The notes beneath the pieces were generated by a model that ran no database searches, was not told the origin of the DNA, and saw nothing but the letters and a program-made list of their open reading frames with translations. Positions 7,547 through 14,660 of a stretch of 21,872 nt of DNA are shown here, piece by piece. The DNA is from a virus: the IMG/VR virus record IMGVR_UViG_3300040801_001538, positions 1 through 21,872 of that record; one strand, written 5' to 3'. The translations under genes were made by a program, and so were the position numbers. Position 1 is the first letter of the stretch; each line of letters begins with the position of its first letter.

Positions 7547-9322
7547 TTATCTTCTACCCCCGAATAACCATAAATAGTTTTCATAATCACTTTTTGTTGC
7601 ACCACCTCTTCTATGGTTTGCATAAGGGTCATTCGGCATTGCACTTAACGATGGATTGTAGTCATTAACAGGGTTTCTAACTGGTGTTTCATGTACCATC
7701 CAACTATCAACCATCGCTTTGGTTTGTTCGGTTACCTTCTCCAAAGATGAGAATGAGTTCTCACCAACATATATTGCCATAGCCATTGCCATGATAAGGT
7801 CATCGTGTTGTCCTTTTTGGTGGTCAGGTCGACCATTGATATATACAAATGTATTCAACTCATTTAAAAGTCTTGTAGAACGAACCTGATAGTCGTGTCT
7901 TAACGCTTCTTCAAATGCTGCAACAATCTGTACCCTTTTACTGTTAAAGTTAAGACCAGGTATTTTCTCCATCGCCTTAGGGTTGTACTTCCATTTATCA
8001 GCGGCATTTACACCTTCAATATATAAGTTTTGATAACCCAATTCCTGTAATTTTCTCGATGTTGATACACCCATACCACCAGTAATGTCAATCACCACAA
8101 ATGCAGAATACATAGTTGCCCATTTAAATGCGACCTCAGCGGCAACATCAGGTGGTATCTTACCCAAATACTCTAATACCTGTTCTCTTTCATCAAAGTC
8201 AATGATACAGAAGGTAGTGAAATCCTCACTATCACCACGAGAGACATCAATACCCATAATGTACTTATGTCCCTGAATTGGTTCCTTCCATTGCCACAAC
8301 GCACCACCCATAAACTTGTTTTCAGGTTCACGAATGTATCTATCTTTCATCTTCTCAATAGTGTCGTTAGGGATAACATTATCCCCCGAACCTAAGAAGT
8401 TACACTCCAATTCCTGAGCAATCTTACGTCTATCAAACTTAAGTTTCTTAGCCATTGCCTCGAACCAATCAGAATAAGGTTTATACCCATCGTTAAACCT
8501 ATCGTTAATCTCATCAAAATCTCTCAATCTCGGGTCAACCTGAGTATAGTCAATTATTATCTCATCATCGTTATAATCCTCACGATTTAACATATAATGA
8601 ACAATGTCCGTACACTTAATAAGTTTTAGGTTTTTGGCGTAACGAGGGTCTCTATACCAATACATGTCGGTAATCTTGAAATCATTCATCCCTCTTAATG
8701 CTTGGTCGTAGATTGCATAGTAGATAGGGTCAAAACCGTTAGGTGTTGAAATAACAATTACCTTACCACCTGTAGACAACGATGCCATACACGCAGACCA
8801 GAAATCATCATCGGCATCGATAAACGCCGCCTCATCAAATATTAATATAGTAGGGGTATAACCACGTAAGGCATCCTTAGATGTTGCAACAGCCTTGACC
8901 TCACACCCATTGGTTAACTTAAAGTGTCTTTGTGAGTTCTTATCTGCAGAAAACTTAATACCTAACCAAGCCGGCCATTGGTCAACAAAAGCACGTATCT
9001 TATTTGCAAACTCCATAGATGTATCGAGTTTGTTAGCAATGATTAGTATCTTCTCAGGTTTACTCTTTTTTGCAGTAACTAACTTCTTTGATGCCCAAGC
9101 GGCAGTTACCGTTGATACACCCGCCTGTCTATATTTAATTGCAATATTTTCCTCGAAGTTATCGTAATCAGAAATTAACCTGTCTTGGTCGGGAAAAAGT
9201 TCTAGTGGGACGTAACGAGATTGTGTGTTGTCGTATGTTTGTAGGTATGTCTTTAGTGCATATGAAGTATCTTTCACAATCTTTGCGTACTCGACCAATA
9301 CCTGTTCTCTCGTTAAAGCCAT
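7547..9322 (-). CDS. terL: Terminase large subunit, T4 gp17 type
   Basis: A 591-aa DNA-packaging motor with an N-terminal ATPase and a C-terminal RNase H-like nuclease. ATPase: KYRQAGVST (63-71) at the Walker A position, Walker B TILIFDEAAF with Asp163 and Glu164, and coupling motif VISTPNG (190-196). Nuclease: GIDVSRGDSEDF (Asp359), FVVIDITGG (Asp412) and HDDLIMAMAM (Asp507/508), the expected three acidic sites. Length is close to T4 gp17 (610 aa). The Walker A lacks the usual GK(S/T) lysine; Lys63 at the start of the motif matches the deviant lambda gpA pattern instead. The ATG at 9322 lies 21 nt after the preceding gene's stop. No small terminase is evident in the window. Confidence 0.94.
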   Translation of the reverse strand: MALTREQVLVEYAKIVKDTSYALKTYLQTYDNTQSRYVPLELFPDQDRLISDYDNFEENIAIKYRQAGVSTVTAAWASKKLVTAKKSKPEKILIIANKLDTSMEFANKIRAFVDQWPAWLGIKFSADKNSQRHFKLTNGCEVKAVATSKDALRGYTPTILIFDEAAFIDADDDFWSACMASLSTGGKVIVISTPNGFDPIYYAIYDQALRGMNDFKITDMYWYRDPRYAKNLKLIKCTDIVHYMLNREDYNDDEIIIDYTQVDPRLRDFDEINDRFNDGYKPYSDWFEAMAKKLKFDRRKIAQELECNFLGSGDNVIPNDTIEKMKDRYIREPENKFMGGALWQWKEPIQGHKYIMGIDVSRGDSEDFTTFCIIDFDEREQVLEYLGKIPPDVAAEVAFKWATMYSAFVVIDITGGMGVSTSRKLQELGYQNLYIEGVNAADKWKYNPKAMEKIPGLNFNSKRVQIVAAFEEALRHDYQVRSTRLLNELNTFVYINGRPDHQKGQHDDLIMAMAMAIYVGENSFSSLEKVTEQTKAMVDSWMVHETPVRNPVNDYNPSLSAMPNDPYANHRRGGATKSDYENYLWLFGGRR

Positions 9323-9343
9323 AATCCATAACTTAGATTTTTA

Positions 9344-10630
9344 TTATGATAAATCAATTCCCAAATCACCTAAGAAATCTCTGAACTCATCGTTATCCTC
9401 ATCATCTTCCTCAGAACCACCTAACGCATCTTCTAAGTCATATTGACGTAATTCCTCAACAATCTCATCAACCATTCTCTTAACGATTGCCTGACCTTTC
9501 TCAGTTTCACCCAAGATTTCTCTTGCAACCTCAAAGAACTCTTCAGTTGATAATGCTGAGAAACGTGAGAATAAATAGTTCTGAATCTCTCTCATATCAT
9601 CCTCAAATAAATCTTCAGGATATGATGCCATAAACTTTTCCCAAATGACAGGTCCTAAACGTAAGTCCCAAATCTCATATGGTAAGGTATCTTGTGAACC
9701 CATAACCATCTCAGCCGCCTTAGGGTCATCAGGTAAACCTTGTGTACCTAACACCTCATAAACACCTTTAATTAACTCGTGAATCAATACAGGAAAGAAT
9801 ATACCTTTAGCCTTAATTGTAGGTGGGTCAGTAGTGTCGTCAACTTCTTCAGAACCCTGAACACCTTCACCTTCACCTGCCATCATTTGAGTCATCTCAT
9901 CAGGTACAATCCAGTACATTAAATCTGCAATAGACATCAATACACCATAAAGATTTAATAGTTGTGGGTTTAAACGGTCTAACTCGTCAGCAACTAAGTT
10001 AAACATGTAATGACCTTTCTTAGATGCACCTTGAATAAGTGAATTAATGAAACGACGTTTTGCCTTTTCCATATCAAACTTATCCATCGCATCCATAAAT
10101 GCTTCGATGTCATCTTCCATATCTTCAGCGTTTTCATCACCGAAGGCTTTCATGATTTCTTCCTCATCAGGTTCCTCATCAGAAGAACCTCTCATTTTAG
10201 AAGTATCAATTTGTCCCATACCTGATAACAATTCAACATCAAATTGGAATGCTTCGTCAGGTAATGACATTTCTTTCTTTACTAAGTCTACCGATAAGTT
10301 TTCAAGATACTCAGTATTCTCGTTCTCAATCGCTTTAACCTGTTGTACTGCACGTTGTAACATCATCTGTAACTCCATGAAGGCATTAGGTCCTGAGATG
10401 TCAGTAAGACCTGTATATTGTTTTACCTTATCTACAACATCACCAAATCTTTTAGATGCTAACAATTCTTCAAATGAAGATACTACCCCATCGCCATCAA
10501 AATCAATATCCAATGCTGGATTATCTGATAGTGGAGTCTCACGGTCCTGAATCTTTGATTGGATATCAGGTGCCATTCTTTCAGGTCTGTCACCGTAATT
10601 AATCGGTGCTTCGTTAATTTTTTTGCTCAT
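9344..10630 (-). CDS. Acidic 428-aa protein with an EF-hand-like loop
   Basis: Function is not recognised. The protein starts MSKKINE|APINYGD, with the INE|A tetrapeptide also found at the predicted capsid cleavage site. Residues 43-54 (DFDGDGVVSSFE) have the exact 12-residue EF-hand loop pattern: Asp at 1, 3 and 5, Gly at 6, Glu at 12. This suggests one calcium site. The centre is helical and acidic (EEPDEEEIMKAFGD, AEDMEDDIEAFMDAMDKFDM), followed by a hydrophobic helix-rich core (LNLYGVLMSIADLMYWIVPDE, FFPVLIHELIKGVYEVLG) and a very acidic C-terminus. Its start overlaps the upstream gene by 17 nt, implying translational coupling. It immediately precedes terL. A virion or prohead component is likely from context only. 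Confidence 0.8.
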   Translation of the reverse strand: MSKKINEAPINYGDRPERMAPDIQSKIQDRETPLSDNPALDIDFDGDGVVSSFEELLASKRFGDVVDKVKQYTGLTDISGPNAFMELQMMLQRAVQQVKAIENENTEYLENLSVDLVKKEMSLPDEAFQFDVELLSGMGQIDTSKMRGSSDEEPDEEEIMKAFGDENAEDMEDDIEAFMDAMDKFDMEKAKRRFINSLIQGASKKGHYMFNLVADELDRLNPQLLNLYGVLMSIADLMYWIVPDEMTQMMAGEGEGVQGSEEVDDTTDPPTIKAKGIFFPVLIHELIKGVYEVLGTQGLPDDPKAAEMVMGSQDTLPYEIWDLRLGPVIWEKFMASYPEDLFEDDMREIQNYLFSRFSALSTEEFFEVAREILGETEKGQAIVKRMVDEIVEELRQYDLEDALGGSEEDDEDNDEFRDFLGDLGIDLS

Positions 10631-11462
10631 CTCTAAATTGTATATTTAAGGTGTTAAACTTCAAAAACTCAGGTAATCCTTTCTTACCTGCTTTCGGTGC
10701 TGGTTTGTGTTTTGGTTGGTATGGAGTTTTTCTTCCTGGTTTTTCTTTCGTACCAGGTTTAACTCTTGAAGGTGCAGTTGTCGTATCACCCGCCTTTGGA
10801 GCCGGTTTATGTTTCGGCTTATAAGGTGTCTTTCTTTCGGGTTTAGTCCTCGTAGGTGTCTTAACAGGTGCTTCCTTCGTACCAGGTATCTGTTCTAATA
10901 AATCTTTCTTACTCATTGTCATTGGTACGTATTTCTTCACCAAAGATACAATAGATTCTTCGATTTGTCTAATTTCGTTCTGTTTTTTGACATCTCTTAC
11001 ACATCTTTCAAACTTAGCCGATTCAGATTTACTGTAAGAATCTCTTTCACGACCTTCTAAACCTAAAGACGATGTACAGATAGCCCAAGGATTAACCTCT
11101 TCTACTTCACCCATCATTTGACGGTTATTATCAGAATCATCATCCATACCATCAGGTGCCATGTCTTTTTCATCATGTGGACCTTCTTGACCAGTGTAAT
11201 CTTGACGAGCTAAATCTTCTAACCCATCTTCATTCTCTTCCTCACCAATCTTTTGAATGGTTTGGTCAATCGCCTGATTTAATTGTGATAATTCCGCTTT
11301 CATTTGTTGAACATCATCAACTTTATCAGTTAAACTCTCTTGTTCACCAATTACGGCAGTATATAAGGTATCTATCTGAGTTTCGTTTAACATCTTTAAT
11401 GTTTCGAACTTTATACCTTTATTCAGTAAACTTGCAACTTTCTTATTATCCATGACTTGCAA
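10614..11462 (-). CDS. Unknown 282-aa protein with duplicated Lys/Pro-rich tail motif
   Basis: The N-terminal part (1-120) is helical and acidic (QQMKAELSQLNQAIDQTIQK). A central segment, NPWAICTSSLGL then KSESAKFERCVRDVKKQN, has two cysteines and resembles a short motif I have seen in other marine T4-like phage proteins without a named function. The C-terminal 80 residues are basic and carry two copies of an 18-residue unit (RKTPYKPKHKPAPKAG and RKTPYQPKHKPAPKAG), separated by a Thr/Lys/Pro linker. The gene overlaps its upstream neighbour by 17 nt and its downstream neighbour by 17 nt. An in-frame ATG at 11453 is an alternative start. The basic tail could bind DNA or an acidic partner, which is inference. 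Confidence 0.78.
   Translation of the reverse strand: MQVMDNKKVASLLNKGIKFETLKMLNETQIDTLYTAVIGEQESLTDKVDDVQQMKAELSQLNQAIDQTIQKIGEEENEDGLEDLARQDYTGQEGPHDEKDMAPDGMDDDSDNNRQMMGEVEEVNPWAICTSSLGLEGRERDSYSKSESAKFERCVRDVKKQNEIRQIEESIVSLVKKYVPMTMSKKDLLEQIPGTKEAPVKTPTRTKPERKTPYKPKHKPAPKAGDTTTAPSRVKPGTKEKPGRKTPYQPKHKPAPKAGKKGLPEFLKFNTLNIQFRDEQKN
10690..10850 (-). repeat. Two diverged coding copies of a KTPYxPKHKPAPKAG unit
   Basis: The two copies, near 10690-10740 and 10791-10845, are nearly identical as protein but clearly diverged at synonymous positions. This indicates an old duplication kept by selection rather than recent slippage. Confidence 0.7.
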
Positions 11463-11853
11463 TATTTTTTTCGTATGTTAATATGATATCTCTCTCATAT
11501 ATTTTATCTTCCACTTCTTTAACAGAATCCCCATATCTAAATACTAAACGGGTAAACTTATTTTCAGTTACGGCTTCACTTTCACTGTCTTCCCATGCTA
11601 AGGCAATTACACCTTCAACCGCATCATAGACAGAAAAGAAGTCAGAGTTTTGTATGAGATTTAATTCAATCCCTGAGTTCTTTAACACTCCAACCTTGTG
11701 TATAAAATGTATAAGGGGTGGAGTTGGGTTACCACCTGCTGGTTCTTTGTCCCAATCTTCACCCCATACATCGTCAACGTCGCTAAAAATAAACTCGTAA
11801 ATATTATCCCCTTTATAGTTGGGACCGAGTTCGTTAACGTATACTAATTTCAC
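11446..11853 (-). CDS. Conserved 135-aa phage protein, GTG start
   Basis: The sequence MKLVYVNELGPNYKGDNIYE, then FIFSDVDDVWGEDWD, PAGG and a second half with GVIALAWED, looks like a compact conserved protein that I recall in other T4-like phages of Bacteroidota. No function is known to me. The start codon is GTG (11851-11853), and it overlaps the TGA stop of the upstream 402-aa gene (GTGA), a classic coupling arrangement. The 3' end overlaps the next gene by 17 nt. There is no signal peptide, membrane segment or catalytic motif. It belongs to the four-gene coupled block upstream of terL. Confidence 0.82.
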   Translation of the reverse strand: MKLVYVNELGPNYKGDNIYEFIFSDVDDVWGEDWDKEPAGGNPTPPLIHFIHKVGVLKNSGIELNLIQNSDFFSVYDAVEGVIALAWEDSESEAVTENKFTRLVFRYGDSVKEVEDKIYERDIILTYEKNIASHG

Positions 11854-13058
11854 AGTAATTCACCGTTTTGAGAAACTTTTATTTGTTGTCCCTCGTTTTC
11901 AAACACTAAATTACCTTTATTTGTTTTTCCTAAAAACTTGATAGAATCATTTTCTTTCAATAAGAAGTCTGCAGTCAATTCTTGTTCAACAGTCTCACAC
12001 ATTGATTTCATCTCTTTTCTAATTGTAACCTTTTGGATTTTTTCAACTAAGAACTTCTTGATGTTTTTTGATTCATTGATTGTTTTTTCTTCATCACTAA
12101 CAACGAAGTATTTTGACAATACTTTATCGATTTTAGACTCACCAAAGATTTCGTCCATTACTTTTTGTCCGTAACCTTCTTCAACATCTGAAGATTCTTC
12201 CATTGGTTCTTCCATGTCCATATCTAAATCAAGGTCCATGTCCAAATCCATTTCATCACCAGCGTCAACATCTAAATCTGCCTCGTCATCAACACCGTAG
12301 TCGATTTCGTCGTCTTCAAAGTTTTCTAAGATATCTTCTTTATCTTCTTCAGTTAATTTTTCCAAATCAACTGCTGAGATAATTGAGTTTAACACATATT
12401 TGATATCTTCAGAACTTAAACCATCTTGTTGGTCGATAGTTCTTAATTTTTGATCTAACTTACCTGTTAGTTTTTGGATTTCTTTGATTGAGATTTCTTC
12501 TTCTTCGGGAGCTTCAGAATCTAAATCCATATCTAAATCAAGTTCTTCTTCACCACCTTCAGCATCTAAGTCTAAGTCTAAATCTAAGTCTAACTCTTCG
12601 TCACCACCCATATCTGAACCCATGTCTAAATCTAAATCCATTTCAGGTTCCATTGCTGGTTCTTCAACTTCAGGTTTTGGTGTTTTCAAAACAAACTTCT
12701 TATCTTGTTCACCGAATAAGTCTAAACCTTCTTCGTTTTCGTGAAGTGAGTTTAATTCTTTAGCCAAAAGATTTAACTTTTTAAAGGCTTTAGAATAAGA
12801 AGTATGATACTTTCTATTTTCAATTCGTTCTGCATAGTCCATTTCAGACTCGTTTAGACCATTCTTAATAATATATCCATTTCTATCATGAACAATACTA
12901 TAATACTTTCCATCTGCTAACTGTCTTGTATAATCAACAGTTTCGTTAACATTTGAAGTTGTACGGTCAACTTCATTGTAGCGAGCAATTTCCATGATAC
13001 GTCTTAACTTTTCAGTACCCTGTAATTTTTCACTTCCGATAGGTTTTAAATCTCCCAT
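11850..13058 (-). CDS. Acidic low-complexity 402-aa protein, possible second core/scaffold component
   Basis: The N-terminal 110 residues look folded (KPIGSEKLQGTEKLRRIMEI, then DGKYYSIVHDRNGYIIKNGL and SYSKAFKKLNLLAKELNSLH). The middle is strongly acidic with Leu/Met-Asp alternation (DLDLDLDLDAEGGEEEL and DMDLDLDMDMEEPMEE), much like the scaffold protein of this phage. The C-terminus returns to a folded, basic-helical region (KKFLVEKIQKVTIRKEM) and a short beta domain (SIKFLGKTNKGNLVFENEG). I recall the N-terminal motif in other marine T4-like phages without a function. It heads the coupled block 402-135-282-428 before terL. Similar composition to the scaffold suggests an internal head role, but this is inference. 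Confidence 0.8.
   Translation of the reverse strand: MGDLKPIGSEKLQGTEKLRRIMEIARYNEVDRTTSNVNETVDYTRQLADGKYYSIVHDRNGYIIKNGLNESEMDYAERIENRKYHTSYSKAFKKLNLLAKELNSLHENEEGLDLFGEQDKKFVLKTPKPEVEEPAMEPEMDLDLDMGSDMGGDEELDLDLDLDLDAEGGEEELDLDMDLDSEAPEEEEISIKEIQKLTGKLDQKLRTIDQQDGLSSEDIKYVLNSIISAVDLEKLTEEDKEDILENFEDDEIDYGVDDEADLDVDAGDEMDLDMDLDLDMDMEEPMEESSDVEEGYGQKVMDEIFGESKIDKVLSKYFVVSDEEKTINESKNIKKFLVEKIQKVTIRKEMKSMCETVEQELTADFLLKENDSIKFLGKTNKGNLVFENEGQQIKVSQNGELL
12565..12594 (-). repeat. Hexamer repeat coding alternating Leu-Asp
   Basis: About five tandem TCTAAG/TCTAAA units encode (Leu-Asp)n within the acidic centre of the 402-aa protein. They are comparable with the Met-Asp repeat in the scaffold gene. 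Confidence 0.7.
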
Positions 13059-13084
13059 TTTATTACTATTTGTTTTTTCTTTAT

Positions 13085-13231
13085 TTAGTTAAATACTCCG
13101 TTTCCACCGAGTTTTACAGTACCACATTGTACCACTTCATTTCCTTCTCCATCTGTATAAACAGCGTGTACTGTTTCCACTGAACCTGAGAAGGCTTTAT
13201 ATTCCGTTGCCGGGTCACATCCTTGTCCCAT
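13085..13231 (-). CDS. Small 48-aa protein, unknown
   Basis: A short frame filling the otherwise empty gap between the 402-aa gene and the nucleotidyltransferase gene. The translation starts MGQGCDPATEYKAFSGSVET and ends KLGGNGVFN, with two cysteines (residues 5 and 36), Gly-rich and beta-strand-like (TVHAVYTDGEGNEVVQCG). Support: ATG 14 nt downstream of an exact TATTTATA element (13246-13253), complete occupation of the gap, and a stop 26 nt before the next gene. No family is recognised. It resembles small beta-rich decoration or assembly proteins in size only. Confidence 0.65.
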   Translation of the reverse strand: MGQGCDPATEYKAFSGSVETVHAVYTDGEGNEVVQCGTVKLGGNGVFN

Positions 13232-13245
13232 AATACATTTTTATA

Positions 13246-13253
13246 TATAAATA
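13246..13253 (-). promoter_or_regulatory. Putative late promoter element TATTTATA before 48-aa gene
   Basis: Exact coding-strand TATTTATA, 14 nt before the ATG at 13231. It could drive the whole block down to terL. Confidence 0.5.
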
Positions 13254-13298
13254 TGCAAGAATAAAGGATTTGTCAGTTTTTCCCTTATTTTGATATAA

Positions 13299-14048
13299 TT
13301 ATAAACTTATTTCTTGTTCCAAAGATAACCTCTTATCGACCAACTCATTTGTAAAATCGAAAAGTTTCTGTATGTAACCGTTACGTCTTAAAAACTTAAA
13401 GACTAAGTTCTCATAGGAGTACTCACCTTCTTTTTCTAATCCACAACTTCTATATTTTTTTAATCTGTCTTTAACTTTGTCAATCAACTCTACCGCATCT
13501 TCGAGTTTCTCATCTGATGCATTTTCAATAACAACATCGATAATATCCATCCATTGATTCGCCTTTTCCTGTAACATATTTTCATCGATGGTAACCTCTT
13601 CTTTTGACGGTTCGTTAATCCACTCATCAAACATTACGGAATATACACCTGTAGAGTGATGAGGTTCTGAGGAGTCTTGTACATATAATTCCGCCTCGTA
13701 ACCTTTAACCTTAATGTCGTGTGTTGAATTAAAAAGTGTTTTCTTTAATTTGAATAATTCTTTGTATAACTCTTTTGATTGACCAGCCTCGGTAAAGTCA
13801 TACATAATGTGTAAGTCAATGTCTGAGAACTCAGACCAGTTGTAATTGGCTAATGACCCTGTCATTGTGATATCTGAAATAAAAATATCAACACCTAAAA
13901 AATCGATAAACTCATTTGAAATTGCAAGTAGAGATTCACGAATCACGTTCTTCATACGATACGAACCATTATCGGTTTCGTCCCATATCTGTGGGTTTAA
14001 CTCGTCCTGAATATTAAAACTAGAAATAATTCTATCTACTTGGTCCAT
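13299..14048 (-). CDS. Pol-beta-fold nucleotidyltransferase
   Basis: A 249-aa protein with the nucleotidyltransferase signature MTGSLANYNWSEFSDIDLHI: Gly64-Ser65, then Asp76-x-Asp78 for metal binding. A third acidic residue is probably Glu118, Glu120 or Asp125 in KGYEAELYVQD. The C-terminal half is helical (NQWMDIIDVVIENASDEKLE, then DRLKKYRSCGLEKEGEYSYE). Members of this superfamily transfer NMP to RNA, protein, antibiotics or nucleotides; the sequence does not tell which. Related genes occur in T4-like phages as unassigned nucleotidyltransferases. The TATTTATA element ends only 4 nt before this ATG, so a transcript from it would be leaderless or start at a later codon. Enzyme class is confident, substrate unknown. 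Confidence 0.85.
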   Translation of the reverse strand: MDQVDRIISSFNIQDELNPQIWDETDNGSYRMKNVIRESLLAISNEFIDFLGVDIFISDITMTGSLANYNWSEFSDIDLHIMYDFTEAGQSKELYKELFKLKKTLFNSTHDIKVKGYEAELYVQDSSEPHHSTGVYSVMFDEWINEPSKEEVTIDENMLQEKANQWMDIIDVVIENASDEKLEDAVELIDKVKDRLKKYRSCGLEKEGEYSYENLVFKFLRRNGYIQKLFDFTNELVDKRLSLEQEISL

Positions 14049-14052
14049 AAAC

Positions 14053-14060
14053 TATAAATA
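14053..14060 (-). promoter_or_regulatory. Putative late promoter element TATTTATA before nucleotidyltransferase
   Basis: Exact coding-strand TATTTATA, but only 4 nt from the ATG at 14048, closer than at any other copy. Confidence 0.4.
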
Positions 14061-14070
14061 GAGTAAACTT

Positions 14071-14319
14071 TTAGTTTGTAAGTTTTTTGTATTTAAACTT
14101 CTTAGATATCTCAGTGTTAAAGAACTTTCCTTGAGATTCAGCTAGTCTGAACTTGGTATATACTTTGTGTGGGACCTCTTCATACTCGTACTGTGCTCCG
14201 TTCTTAAACGTAGCTGTTAGTGTCTTTTTATCAAGGTTATAGACCGTCTTCATGATATTTGAAGATTCTATCTCATTGATAATTTGTTTTCCCACTATTT
14301 TTTCACTTTTGATTGCCAT
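14071..14319 (-). CDS. KTSC-domain protein, 82 aa
   Basis: The C-terminal 60 residues match the KTSC domain (first named from the C-terminus of some lysyl-tRNA synthetases): YNLDKKTLTATFKNGAQYEY, then VPHKVYTKFRLAESQGKFFN and the closing ISKKFKYKKL. The usual order of strands, the VP..VY..F turn and the S.G.FFN motif are all present. Stand-alone KTSC proteins are common in phages; nucleic-acid binding has been suggested but the function is not established. The N-terminal 22 residues (MAIKSEKIVGKQIINEIESS) are an added helix. It starts one base before the upstream gene's stop region, so it is coupled to the 100-aa gene. Confidence 0.9.
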   Translation of the reverse strand: MAIKSEKIVGKQIINEIESSNIMKTVYNLDKKTLTATFKNGAQYEYEEVPHKVYTKFRLAESQGKFFNTEISKKFKYKKLTN

Positions 14320-14320
14320 A

Positions 14321-14623
14321 TTATAAAGGGTATTTTTCTTCTAACTTAGACAACTTACGTGCAATGTAACTATCAAAATACTTTTTGACATCATCATTCC
14401 ACATACCGTATTTATTTAGTTCTTGATTTAAGTTTTGAATCTTATTAAGAACTTCATCTCTTAACATAAACACCTCCACAGGTGCGGATGAAATACTATT
14501 TAAGTTTTCCTCAGTAAACCCAGCATCTCTAAGTGCCATTCTAAGTTTTATGAACGACTCTTCTATAGAGCTCACATCACCAAACTTTGTAATATATTCT
14601 AACCACGGTTGTTTCATAACCAT
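14321..14623 (-). CDS. Unknown 100-aa helical protein
   Basis: No family is recognised. The sequence is largely helical (ESFIKLRMALRDAGFTEENL, then EVLNKIQNLNQELNKYGMWN), with a C-terminal basic helix (YIARKLSKLEEKYPL). There are two in-frame starts six bases apart, ATG at 14623 and ATG at 14617. The second gives MKQPWLEYITK and leaves a one-mismatch late element (CATAAATA on the plus strand, 14621-14628) immediately upstream. It follows a terminator and precedes the KTSC gene with no gap, so this is the first gene of a new unit. Confidence 0.72.
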   Translation of the reverse strand: MVMKQPWLEYITKFGDVSSIEESFIKLRMALRDAGFTEENLNSISSAPVEVFMLRDEVLNKIQNLNQELNKYGMWNDDVKKYFDSYIARKLSKLEEKYPL

Positions 14624-14628
14624 AAATA

Positions 14629-14654
14629 TAAAAAAACCCCGATTTCTCGAGGTT
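14629..14654 (-). terminator. Intrinsic terminator after the UVR-motif gene
   Basis: On the minus strand, stem AACCTCGA / TCGGGGTT (8 bp, one G-U) with a GAAA tetraloop is followed by a T run. It starts 7 nt after the UVR gene stop and makes that gene a single-gene transcript. Confidence 0.85.
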
Positions 14655-14660
14655 TTCTAA

